A DNA stretch of 39,715 nt from DASRPD01 sp035646535 (lineage in GTDB: Bacteria; Actinomycetota; Acidimicrobiia; IMCC26256; JANYLB01): assembly GCA_035646535.1 (NCBI GenBank), contig DASRPD010000097.1, positions 1 through 39,715 of the forward strand, in the 5' to 3' direction. Each line of letters begins with the position of its first letter. Within the stretch, counting starts at the first letter, position 1. Of the stretch, positions 23,324 through 30,446 are shown piece after piece. The notes beneath the pieces were generated by a model that made no database searches, was not told the DNA's origin, and saw only the letters and a list, made by a program, of their open reading frames with translations. Both the position numbers and the translations under genes were made by a program.

Positions 23324-24307
23324 GTGGATCGTCTCCGGATCGGAATTCTTGGCGCGGCTCGTATCGCGCCCACCGCGCTGGTGAAGCCTGCTCGATCGGT
23401 TCCCGAAGTCGAGGTGTACGCGGTCGCGGCCCGGGATCGCACCAAGGCCGAGCAGTTCGCGGCCAAACGCGGTATCGCGCGCGTGCATGACTCGTACGAC
23501 GCGCTCCTCGCCGATCCCGCGATTGACGCGGTGTACAACCCGTTGCCGAACGGGCTGCACGGGCAGTGGACCCTGAAGGCCCTCGACGCGGGCAAGCACG
23601 TGCTCTGCGAGAAGCCGTTCACCGCGAATTCGGCCGAGGCCGAGGTGGTCGCCCGCGCCGCCGCCGCGAGCGATCGTGTGGTGATGGAGGCATTCCACTG
23701 GCGCTATCACCCCTTGGCGACGCGCATGCGCGAGATCGTGGACAGCGGTGTGCTCGGCACTGTGCGACGTATCGAGACGTCGATGTGCATCCCGCTGCCG
23801 CTCCGCAACGACATCCGCTATGACTACGAACTCGCCGGTGGCGCGACGATGGATGTCGGTTGCTACGCGATCCACCAACTCAGGTTCCTCGCCGATTCCG
23901 AGCCGACCGTTACTGCGGCGCGAGCCCGACTCGCTCGACCTCGGATCGATCGGTGGATGCAAGCCGACCTCGCGTTCGACGATGGCTGTACCGGTCGTAT
24001 CACTTGCTCGCTGTGGTCCGCGACGGTGCTGAAGCTGGCCGTGCGCGTCTCGGGCGACCAGGGTGAGATGACCGTGATCAACCCGACCGGTCCCCAATTC
24101 TTCAATCGGGTGACGGTGCGCGCGCCCGCGGGCACCACCAAGGAACGCGTACCCGGCCGCCCGACGTATGAGTACCAACTCCAGGCCTTCGCCGACGCGG
24201 TGCTGCGCGACGGTCCCGTGCTGACGCCACCCGAGGACTCGGTCGCGAACATGGCCGTCATCGACGCGGTCTACAACGCCGCCGGACTCCCTCGGAGGGG
24301 AACATGA
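23324..24307 (+). CDS. Gfo/Idh/MocA family NAD(P)-dependent oxidoreductase
   Basis: This 327-residue protein has an N-terminal Rossmann fold (RIGILGAARIAPTALVKPA; the glycine pattern is G-x-x-G-A-A), followed by AVAARDRTKAEQFA and the family hallmark HVLCEKPF. The Lys of EKP is the conserved catalytic or substrate-orienting residue. The C-terminal beta-sheet domain begins MEAFHWRYHPLATRMREIV and includes GGATMDVGCYAIHQLRFL. Family members oxidise sugars, inositols or dihydrodiols; the substrate here is not readable. GTG 23324 follows the TACTGT hexamer. Its TGA overlaps the next ATG (ATGA), so it is translationally coupled to the small membrane protein. Confidence 0.93.
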   Translation: MDRLRIGILGAARIAPTALVKPARSVPEVEVYAVAARDRTKAEQFAAKRGIARVHDSYDALLADPAIDAVYNPLPNGLHGQWTLKALDAGKHVLCEKPFTANSAEAEVVARAAAASDRVVMEAFHWRYHPLATRMREIVDSGVLGTVRRIETSMCIPLPLRNDIRYDYELAGGATMDVGCYAIHQLRFLADSEPTVTAARARLARPRIDRWMQADLAFDDGCTGRITCSLWSATVLKLAVRVSGDQGEMTVINPTGPQFFNRVTVRAPAGTTKERVPGRPTYEYQLQAFADAVLRDGPVLTPPEDSVANMAVIDAVYNAAGLPRRGT

Positions 24308-24720
24308 ACCTGCCTGACGACCTCGATGTTCGTCGCGTCGCCACCTACCTGGGGCGGACACGCGCCGGGGCCGGCCTCGCGATGGTCGCCGCGCCCGGCG
24401 TCGTCGGGCACGGTTGGTTCGGGCCCGTCGGAGGGTCATCGGGTGGGCGTGCGCTCGCCCGCGCCATCGGGGTTCGAGAGGCCGTGCTCGGCGCAGGATC
24501 CGCGATCGCTCTGGGTCAGCGCCGTGGGGGCGGCGACTGGGTGTCGATGCTCGCCGTGTGCGACGCGGGCGATGCCCTCGTGAGCCTCCTGACGCCCGGG
24601 CTCCCGAAGCGGTCCCGGCTGCTGGGCCTGATGGCCGCGGGATCGGCGGTCGCGCACTTCCTCATGGCCCAGGAGCTCGCGGCCGAAGAATCCGACACCG
24701 CGGCTGCGCCGCCGTCGTGA
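24304..24720 (+). CDS. Small membrane protein, unknown function
   Basis: This 138-residue protein has about four hydrophobic, Gly/Ala-rich segments, around residues 20-38, 52-70, 80-95 and 100-120, and a C-terminal Glu/Ala-rich tail. It resembles DUF4267-type small integral membrane proteins, but I cannot assign it firmly. The ATG overlaps the TGA of the oxidoreductase gene, and GGAGGGG stands 6-7 nt upstream. The stop in turn overlaps the GTG of the YqgE gene (GTGA). Being in the middle of a tightly overlapped three-gene unit suggests co-expression with both neighbours; no function follows from that. Confidence 0.75.
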   Translation: MNLPDDLDVRRVATYLGRTRAGAGLAMVAAPGVVGHGWFGPVGGSSGGRALARAIGVREAVLGAGSAIALGQRRGGGDWVSMLAVCDAGDALVSLLTPGLPKRSRLLGLMAAGSAVAHFLMAQELAAEESDTAAAPPS

Positions 24721-25271
24721 CTTCGCTGCGCGGTCGGTTGCTCGTGGCCGCGCCCTCGCTCGCGGACCCCAACTTCGCGCGCGCGGTCGTGCTGGTGCTC
24801 GATCACGGCCCCGACGGTGCCGTCGGCATCGTTCTCAATCGGCCCTCCGACGCGGCAGTGGCCGATCCCTTGCCCGCGTGGCGCGACGTCGTCGCCGAAC
24901 CTCGGGTCCTGTTCGTCGGCGGTCCTGTCGCCGGGGACACCGCGATCGGGCTCGGCGCGGCCGCGACCGGGTCCGAGGACGGTGGATTCGACCCGCTCGA
25001 TGTCGACGTCGGGGTCGGTACCGTGGACCTCAGCCGGGACCCGAGCGAGGTGCCGCTCGAGGAGTTGCGGGTGTTCTGCGGCTATGCCGGCTGGTCGGAG
25101 GGCCAGCTCGAGTCCGAGCTCGCCGAGGGCTCGTGGGTCGTCGCCGCCGTGACCCCGCAGGACGACGTGTTCGGAGCCGACCCCGACGAGTTGTGGGCCC
25201 GGGTGCTGCGGCGCCAGCCGGGCCGCGTGGCGTGGCTTGCGGGTTGTCCGGCCGACGTCTCCAGCAACTGA
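24717..25271 (+). CDS. YqgE/AlgH family protein
   Basis: This 184-residue protein matches the YqgE/AlgH (UPF0301) family: it opens LRGRLLVAAPSLADPNFARAVVLVLDHGPDGAVGIVLNRPS, then ...VLFVGGPV..., RVFCGYAGWSEGQLESELAEGSWVV and the final LWARVLRR. The family folds into a small alpha/beta domain of unknown biochemical role; AlgH was named from alginate regulation in Pseudomonas, which does not carry over here. The GTG overlaps the preceding stop. The 300 nt of open frame upstream are a shadow of the membrane-protein gene. Confidence 0.93.
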   Translation: MTSLRGRLLVAAPSLADPNFARAVVLVLDHGPDGAVGIVLNRPSDAAVADPLPAWRDVVAEPRVLFVGGPVAGDTAIGLGAAATGSEDGGFDPLDVDVGVGTVDLSRDPSEVPLEELRVFCGYAGWSEGQLESELAEGSWVVAAVTPQDDVFGADPDELWARVLRRQPGRVAWLAGCPADVSSN

Positions 25272-25334
25272 ACGAGCTGCGAGACTGGGGCGAGAACCGG
25301 ACATCCGCCCGACCCGAGAAGAAGCGAGGTGCGC

Positions 25335-25985
25335 ATGCCGTCGTGGTCCCGCAAGGCCGACGTGGTCTCGGCCTCCGACGCTCTGGCCGGCCGTTCCGAG
25401 CCGATGCCGATTCCCGAGCGACACTTCGTGAACGGCGCGCCCCTCGCCGGTCCGTACCCGGGACCCGGCGAGCGAGCCGTGTTCGCCATGGGCTGTTTCT
25501 GGGGCGCCGAGCGCACCTTCTGGGACATCGAGGGAGTGTTCGTGACCGCGGTGGGTTACGCCGGGGGCACGACGCCGAATCCGACCTACGAGGAGGTGTG
25601 TTCGGGCCGCACCGGTCACACCGAGGCCGTGCTGGTCGTGTTCGACCCGGCGACGGTGTCTTACGACGAGCTGCTCCGGGTCTTCTGGGAGCACCACGAC
25701 CCGACCCAGGGGATGCGCCAGGGCAACGACGTCGGTACCCAGTATCGCTCCGCGATCTACACCGACGGTGACGTCCAGCAATCCGTTGCCGAAGCGTCGC
25801 GGGCGACGTATCAAGCCGAGCTCCAACGAGCCGGCTACGGGGACATCACCACCGAGCTCCGACCCGCGTCCGAGTTCTACTTCGCCGAGGACTACCACCA
25901 GCAGTACCTGGCCGAGAACCCCGGCGGGTACTGCGGGCTCGGCGGTACGGGCGTGTCGTGTCCGACGGGTCTGGCTGCGGGCTAG
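25335..25985 (+). CDS. msrA: Peptide methionine sulfoxide reductase MsrA
   Basis: This 216-residue enzyme repairs the S-epimer of oxidised methionine. The active-site motif is GCFWGAERTFWD, with the catalytic Cys. Other conserved parts are GVFVTAVGYAGGTTPNPTYEEVCSGRTGHTEAV, FWEHHDPTQGMRQGNDVGTQYRS and FAEDYHQQYL. The C-terminal GGYCGLGGTGVSCP carries two further cysteines positioned to recycle the active site. ATG 25335 has GAGG upstream; GTG 25329 two codons earlier is possible. Its stop TAG (25983-25985) opens the -10-like hexamer TAGGTT used in the next entry. Confidence 0.97.
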   Translation: MPSWSRKADVVSASDALAGRSEPMPIPERHFVNGAPLAGPYPGPGERAVFAMGCFWGAERTFWDIEGVFVTAVGYAGGTTPNPTYEEVCSGRTGHTEAVLVVFDPATVSYDELLRVFWEHHDPTQGMRQGNDVGTQYRSAIYTDGDVQQSVAEASRATYQAELQRAGYGDITTELRPASEFYFAEDYHQQYLAENPGGYCGLGGTGVSCPTGLAAG

Positions 25986-25988
25986 GTT
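25983..25988 (+). promoter_or_regulatory. -10 hexamer TAGGTT overlapping the msrA stop codon
   Basis: TAGGTT begins with the msrA stop codon and ends 7 nt before ATC 25996 in the frame of the next gene. Confidence 0.35.
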
Positions 25989-25995
25989 CGCAGCC

Positions 25996-26367
25996 ATCGA
26001 CAGCACCGATCTCGTCCTCGACGCGCTCGACGCGCTCGCGGTGGGAGACCATCCCACGGCGTTGCTGCGCGCCGGTGCGCGTCGCGACCGCTGGCTCCAG
26101 GTCACCAAGATCGACGGCGAGGAGACGTTCGCAGGCGAGGCCGCGAGCAACGAGTACCTCGACCCGAGGGACCAGATGACCGGACGGGCGGAGGCGATGA
26201 TGACCGAGCTCGGATGGACCGACGTCGAAGGCGCCGACTTCATCCGCTTCGACGCCGCCGCGACCCGTGAGCAGCGCCGGAAGATCGCGTCTGTCCTGGT
26301 CGAGACGTTGGTTACCGTCTACGGCCACGATCCGAAGATTCCGCCGCGCATCGAGTTCCCGTCGTAA
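25996..26367 (+). CDS. TY-Chap/YbjN-like small protein, start uncertain
   Basis: About 123 residues. The middle part, RDRWLQVTKIDGEETFAGEAASNEYLD followed by LGWTDVEGADFIRF, resembles TY-Chap/YbjN-type domains, which share the fold of type III secretion chaperones; the resemblance is tentative. The start is a problem: the frame has no ATG, GTG or TTG between the msrA stop and GTG 26041. Conserved-looking sequence (LVLDALDALAVGDHPTALLRAG) already begins before 26041. ATC 25996, 7 nt after TAGGTT, would be a leaderless non-canonical start. If GTG 26041 is used, the protein is 108 residues. It is followed after 14 nt by the enoyl-CoA hydratase gene. Confidence 0.65.
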   Translation: MDSTDLVLDALDALAVGDHPTALLRAGARRDRWLQVTKIDGEETFAGEAASNEYLDPRDQMTGRAEAMMTELGWTDVEGADFIRFDAAATREQRRKIASVLVETLVTVYGHDPKIPPRIEFPS

Positions 26368-26381
26368 GGGGAGGCACGCAC

Positions 26382-27224
26382 GTGACCGAGGCTCAGGAAG
26401 AGCTCGTGCGGGTTGAACGCCCGCAGGACCGCACGACGGTGATCACCTTGAACCGTCCGGAACGGTTGAACGCGATGTCTATCGAGCTCGTCATCCAGCT
26501 CGATGAGGCTCTGAACCGGGTCGCGGATGACAACGAGACGTCGGTCGTCATCCTGACGGGGTCGGGACGAGGGTTCTGTTCGGGGCTGGACCTGAAGGAC
26601 TACGGGGCGATCCCCAACATGGATGGCCTGACCGTGGGTCGGATCGCGCAGCGATCGATGCGGTACTACTCGCGTCTCATCCTCTCACTGCGGCGGATGC
26701 CCCAGCCGGTGCTGGCCGCGATCAACGGGCCGGCCTACGGAGGTGGAATGTGCCTCGCGTGCGCGACTGACCTTCGCATCGCCTCGCGCTCCGCGATCTT
26801 CAACGCGACCGGCATCGTGAACGGACTCACGAGCACCGAGCTCGCGATCAGTTGGCTGCTCCCGCGCTTGATCGGCGCGACGCACTCGAACGACTTGCTC
26901 CTCACCGGCCGAGAGGTCGGCGCGGAGGAAGCCCATCGGCTGGGCCTCGTGTCTCGGATCACCGACGACGATGACCTCCTGCCGACCGCGCTCGAGATGG
27001 CCGCCGGCATGGCCCGCTTCAGCCCCTACGGCCTCGAGATGACCAAGAGCATCCTGTGGGTCAACCTCGAGAACCCCAGCCTCGAGTCAGCGATCGAGAT
27101 CGAGGATCGCAACCAGCTCATGCTCGGGTTCACCGAGAACCTGCAGGAAGCCATTCGAGCGTTCGATCAGGGCCGCGAGCCTGTCTATACCGACGAGCCC
27201 AGGCGCGACCTGTTCGAGACCTGA
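26382..27224 (+). CDS. Enoyl-CoA hydratase/isomerase family protein
   Basis: This 280-residue crotonase-fold enzyme has the N-terminal VITLNRPERLNAMSIELV and the first oxyanion-hole region SGRGFCSGLDLKDYG. The second is PVLAAINGPAYGGGMCLACATDLRIAS, and TELAISWLLPRLIG follows. Typical hydratases carry two catalytic glutamates. Here the first position, in the loop after GGGMCLA, is not a glutamate, whereas the helix segment NGLTSTELAISW supplies one. So an isomerase or other crotonase-type activity is as likely as hydration. The start is GTG 26382 with GGGGAGG upstream. The substrate is unknown. Confidence 0.88.
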   Translation: MTEAQEELVRVERPQDRTTVITLNRPERLNAMSIELVIQLDEALNRVADDNETSVVILTGSGRGFCSGLDLKDYGAIPNMDGLTVGRIAQRSMRYYSRLILSLRRMPQPVLAAINGPAYGGGMCLACATDLRIASRSAIFNATGIVNGLTSTELAISWLLPRLIGATHSNDLLLTGREVGAEEAHRLGLVSRITDDDDLLPTALEMAAGMARFSPYGLEMTKSILWVNLENPSLESAIEIEDRNQLMLGFTENLQEAIRAFDQGREPVYTDEPRRDLFET

Positions 27225-27262
27225 CCGGGCGATCGAGGCGCGGCGATCCGGCCGATGGGGTC

Positions 27263-27291
27263 TTGACAACGTAGGTCTCGAGACCCATAGT
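27263..27291 (+). promoter_or_regulatory. Promoter of the GH5 glucanase gene with palindromic operator candidate
   Basis: TTGACA (27263-27268) is a consensus -35 box, separated by exactly 17 nt from CATAGT (27286-27291). The 17-nt spacer holds the perfect 12-bp palindrome GGTCTCGAGACC (27274-27285), which has the central CG of LacI-family operators and abuts the -10. A repressor bound there would block RNA polymerase. The mRNA would have an ~80-nt leader ending in AGGAGGGA (27367-27374). Confidence 0.6.
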
Positions 27292-27381
27292 GCCCACGGT
27301 CAGTGGTATCACGAACACAATCCGCGCGCGTTTGCCGACTGGTCTGACGAGGTCGGTCGATGCTCCAGGAGGGAGATCGCC

Positions 27382-29277
27382 ATGCTCAGCCCCACGGGGC
27401 GCCGCTCGCTCATGGCTCTGGCCACGGTGCTCGTCGCCGTGCTCGCCGTCGGTGCGCCGGCAACGTCGGTCGGTGCCGCTTCCGCCGGGCTCACAACCGA
27501 GGTCACGGTGACCGACGACTGGGGTGACGGCTACTGCGCGCAGGTTGCGATCTCCAACTCATCGACGGCCCCGTCGGACTGGAACGTGAGCTTCGAGATC
27601 GACGGTCTCCTGACCCAAGCCTGGAACGCCGCCACGAACCAGTCCGGCGCCACGGTGCAAGCCGAGGGAGATGCCGCCTGGAACAACGTCATCGCGCCCG
27701 CAGCCAGCTACACCGGGTTCGGTTTCTGCGCCGAGCGGGGCGCGGCCCCGGCTCCCGATCCAACGCCGGCCCCCGATCCGACTCCCGCTCCCGCTCCCGA
27801 CCCGGCTCCTGTTCCCGACCCGGTCCCTGTTCCCACGCCGGTCCCCGATCCGACACCCGTCGGTACCATCACGACGCCCCTGTCGACCAACGGCGCGACC
27901 ATCGTCGACGCCGACGGCAGCCCGGCGATCCTCCAGGGGGTCAACTGGTTCGGATTCGAGACCCAGACCCAACTTCCGCACGGCCTCTGGACGCGCGACT
28001 ACCGCGACATGCTCGGTCAGATCGCGTCGCTCGGGTACAACACGATCCGCATGCCGTTCTCGATCGAAGCCATGCGCTCGACCCGCACGGTCGAGGTCAA
28101 CTCCGGGGTCGGCAACACCGCCCTGGTCGGCAAGACCCCACTCGAGGCACTGGACGTCATCGTCGACGAGGCGGCCGATCACGGCCTGTTGATCGTGCTC
28201 GACAACCACAGCCTCGTCAATGACTCCTTCACCGAGGGCCTCTGGTACAGCGGCGACTACTCGGAGGCCGACTGGGTCGAGACGTGGGAGATGCTCGCCG
28301 ACCGGTACGCCGATCGTACGAACGTGATCGCCGCGGACCTGAAGAACGAGCCGCACGGCGCCGCGACCTGGGGAACCGGTGGACAGACCGACTGGCGTCG
28401 CGCGGCCGAGGTCGCGGGCGCCGCGATCCAGGCGATCGCGCCGCACTGGCTCGTCATCGTCGAAGGCATCGAAGGAGCAGTCGCCGGCCAGGTGCTCGAC
28501 CGTCACTGGTGGGGTGGCAACCTCGAAGGGGTCCGCCAGGCGCCGGTGCGTCTCCCGGTCGCCGACCACCTCGTCTACTCACCGCACGAGTACGGGCCGG
28601 GTGTGTTCGCCCAGCCCTGGTTCTCGCTGGGCCAGGCCGAGATGGAACAGGAGCTCCTCCGCCGTTGGCAGGCCGGGTTCGGCTACATCGTCGACGAAGG
28701 CATCGCACCGGTGTTGATCGGGGAGTTCGGCGGGCGAGAGGTGGGGAACACCAACACCGTCGAGGGCCGGTGGTTCGACCAGTTCGCCAACTACCTCGCG
28801 GCCAACGAGATCTCCTGGACCTTCTGGTCGTGGAACCCGAACAGCACCGACACCGGCGGCGTGCTCGATGACGACTGGGCGACGGTGCTCGCGGTCAAGC
28901 AGGCCCGTCTCGACCGGCTGCTCCGCGGTGAGTACTCGCCCCAGCCCACGCCCACGCCCGACCCGACGCCCGGCCCCGATCCGATTCCAGACCCTGGCCC
29001 GGACCCCGGCCCGACACCCGGCGATCTGGTCGTCGCGGTCACGGTCAATGATGACTGGGGGAGCGGTTACTGCGCCCAGGTCGCGGTCACGAACCCCACC
29101 ACGACGGCGGTGGACTGGAAGATCACGTTCACCATGGACGGCCAACTCGCCAGCTCATGGAACGCAGTGGTTACCCAGACCGGTGACGTGGTCACCGCCG
29201 AGGGTGACGCGAGCTGGAACGACGTCCTCGCGCCGGGCGGCACCTATGACCAGTTCGGCTTCTGCGCGACGCGCTGA
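27382..29277 (+). CDS. Secreted GH5 endoglucanase with CBM2 at both ends
   Basis: This 631-residue extracellular enzyme has a symmetric plan. It runs: signal peptide (1-33, cleavage near AAS), CBM2 (about 37-117; Cys52 and Cys116 as terminal disulfide), Pro/Asp/Thr linker (122-160), GH5 catalytic domain (about 164-515), second linker (519-547) and second CBM2 (about 549-630; Cys564 and Cys628). The GH5 acid/base is Glu323 in DLKNEPHG and the nucleophile is Glu448 in LIGEFGG; HEYGPG and TFWSWNP are also typical. It should cleave internal beta-1,4-glucosidic bonds in cellulose, with the CBMs binding crystalline chains. AGGAGGGA lies 7 nt before the ATG. It is monocistronic, with its own palindrome-bearing promoter. 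It is the only polysaccharide-degrading gene in the window. Confidence 0.95.
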   Translation: MLSPTGRRSLMALATVLVAVLAVGAPATSVGAASAGLTTEVTVTDDWGDGYCAQVAISNSSTAPSDWNVSFEIDGLLTQAWNAATNQSGATVQAEGDAAWNNVIAPAASYTGFGFCAERGAAPAPDPTPAPDPTPAPAPDPAPVPDPVPVPTPVPDPTPVGTITTPLSTNGATIVDADGSPAILQGVNWFGFETQTQLPHGLWTRDYRDMLGQIASLGYNTIRMPFSIEAMRSTRTVEVNSGVGNTALVGKTPLEALDVIVDEAADHGLLIVLDNHSLVNDSFTEGLWYSGDYSEADWVETWEMLADRYADRTNVIAADLKNEPHGAATWGTGGQTDWRRAAEVAGAAIQAIAPHWLVIVEGIEGAVAGQVLDRHWWGGNLEGVRQAPVRLPVADHLVYSPHEYGPGVFAQPWFSLGQAEMEQELLRRWQAGFGYIVDEGIAPVLIGEFGGREVGNTNTVEGRWFDQFANYLAANEISWTFWSWNPNSTDTGGVLDDDWATVLAVKQARLDRLLRGEYSPQPTPTPDPTPGPDPIPDPGPDPGPTPGDLVVAVTVNDDWGSGYCAQVAVTNPTTTAVDWKITFTMDGQLASSWNAVVTQTGDVVTAEGDASWNDVLAPGGTYDQFGFCATR

Positions 29278-29354
29278 TCGGACCGCCCGACACCTACCGG
29301 ACTCCGTTGGTGAGCACAGCTGTTCCTCGAGCCGCTCTTGGCCCAAGGCGTGAA

Positions 29355-29387
29355 GAACCCCGACCCGCTGTACGCAGATCGGGGTTC
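29355..29387. terminator. Shared hairpin between the GH5 gene and ssrA
   Basis: GAACCCCGA (29355-29363) pairs perfectly with TCGGGGTTC (29379-29387), a 9-bp stem with a 15-nt loop. It lies in the gap between two convergent transcripts and can terminate either. No U tract is visible. Confidence 0.55.
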
Positions 29388-29401
29388 GACGTGTGACCGT
29401 G

Positions 29402-29755
29402 GGGTGGAGGTGGCGGGAGTCGAACCCGCGTCTTCCGAGCTGTTGGCGGGGCTTCTCCGAGCGCAGCCGGTGAAAGAGTCTCGGGCACCCGCCACTCACC
29501 GGCGGCCTGCGAGTGCCCCAGCCCCGCTGTGATGTCCCGTCGGGCCACAGGGCAGTTCCCGACGGTAAGCCGCTCTTGATGACGCTCCGGTTCCGGCCGA
29601 GCGGCTGGGCCGGGAGGAGCGCGCTACTTATTCCTAAGCAGCGAGTGCGAGGTTGTCCTCGGCAAGTGTTATTGGTGCCGGCTCTTTTGCGACGATCCGG
29701 CAACGTCGGCTCGCTTCACCCGCCTCGATCCTCGAAATCGAAGCCACGCACCCCC
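29402..29755 (-). ncRNA. ssrA: Transfer-messenger RNA (tmRNA)
   Basis: On the minus strand the 5' end GGGGGTG (from 29755) pairs with CACCTCC (29412-29406) to form the 7-bp acceptor stem. The T-arm GCGGG-TTCGACT-CCCGC precedes it, and the discriminator A is at 29405. The encoded bases after it are CCC, so the CCA end is not templated. The tag frame begins at GCA (29690) and stops at TAG (29636-29634), encoding AKEPAPITLAEDNLALAA. The LALAA end is the standard ClpXP degron. tmRNA rescues ribosomes stalled on broken mRNAs together with SmpB, whose gene lies 159 nt upstream. TATGAT at 29799-29794 may be its -10, implying a trimmed 5' precursor. Confidence 0.95.
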
Positions 29756-29793
29756 TTGTCAACCCGCGCTCGTGCGTGTGAGCGCGAATCACC

Positions 29794-29799
29794 ATCATA
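29794..29799 (-). promoter_or_regulatory. -10 hexamer TATGAT for ssrA
   Basis: TATGAT on the minus strand lies 38 nt upstream of the mature tmRNA 5' end, consistent with a short precursor removed by RNase P. The -35 region is weak. Confidence 0.35.
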
Positions 29800-29914
29800 C
29801 CGGTCCTGCGGGAGAGACACGACGCGTTGATGATCGGTCAGGCGGCGTCGGCGATGAAGGCACCGCCCGGCCCGGAGAACCAAGCAGGCGGCCGCCGTTC
29901 GGGCCCTGGCGCCT

Positions 29915-30376
29915 TCAGTCGCGCTCGCCCTTGAGGGCCCGTTCGGTCTCCCGTCGTGCGTCGCGGGCGGCGATGGCCTGGCGCTTGTCGTAGGCCCGTT
30001 TGCCGCGCCCGAGGGCGATCTCGACCTTGGCCCGGCCGTCCTTGAAGTAGACGCGGGTCGGCACGAGGGTCAGGCCCCGTTCCTGGGTCCGGCGGCCGAG
30101 CTCGTCGATCTCTCGGGCGTGGAGCAGTAGCTTTCGGCGACGTACGGGATCCAGCTCGCCGGTCGAGAACTCGTACGCCAGGACGTGCATCCCGAAGAGC
30201 CAGACCTCGCCGTCTTCGACGCGGGCGTAGGCGTCTTGGAGGTTGGCGTGGCCCTGGCGGATCGACTTGACCTCCGCGCCGGCGAGCATGATCCCCGCCT
30301 CCCAGTGGTCGAGGAGCTCGTAGTCGTAGCGGGCCCGCCGATTCGTGATCGCGACCTGGTCGCCCCGTCTCGACAT
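29915..30376 (-). CDS. smpB: SsrA-binding protein SmpB
   Basis: This 153-residue beta-barrel RNA-binding protein delivers tmRNA to stalled ribosomes. Features: NRRARYDYELLDHWEAGIMLAGAEVKSIRQGHANLQDAYARV, LFGMHVLAYEF, the tmRNA-contacting ARE/RRRKLLLH region, LTLVPTRVYFKDGRAKVEIALGRGKRAYDKR, and the C-terminal Arg/Lys tail that inserts into the decoding centre. The ATG at 30376 is chosen because TACCGT ends 6 nt upstream on the same strand; the longer frame to 30538 is antisense to the next gene. It is divergent from the acyltransferase remnant and lies upstream of ssrA in the same orientation. Confidence 0.97.
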   Translation of the reverse strand: MSRRGDQVAITNRRARYDYELLDHWEAGIMLAGAEVKSIRQGHANLQDAYARVEDGEVWLFGMHVLAYEFSTGELDPVRRRKLLLHAREIDELGRRTQERGLTLVPTRVYFKDGRAKVEIALGRGKRAYDKRQAIAARDARRETERALKGERD

Positions 30377-30382
30377 GGGTCG

Positions 30383-30388
30383 ACGGTA
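30383..30388 (-). promoter_or_regulatory. -10 hexamer TACCGT for smpB
   Basis: TACCGT ends 6 nt before the ATG at 30376 on the minus strand; leaderless transcription is likely. Confidence 0.45.
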
Positions 30389-30446
30389 CCTCCGGTGTCC
30401 CGACCCGGCAGGACAGCTGCGGGGGCGAAGTGGGTGGATTGGGCGG

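Noticed and set aside
24516..26243. 575-codon open frame on the minus strand
   Set aside because: Covers the YqgE, msrA and TY-Chap-like genes in antisense; composition is that of a shadow.
27720..27870. Simple repeat or CRISPR-like periodicity in the first glucanase linker
   Set aside because: The repetition comes from Pro-Asp-Pro-Thr/Ala codons in a protein linker, not from a DNA repeat array.
29379..29392. GGGGTTCGAC on the plus strand, like a tRNA T-arm
   Set aside because: It is the right arm of the 9-bp hairpin terminator; no cloverleaf can be built around it.
29757..29762. TTGACA on the minus strand next to the tmRNA 5' end
   Set aside because: It lies immediately before the mature 5' end, so it cannot serve as the -35 box of ssrA; probably coincidental.
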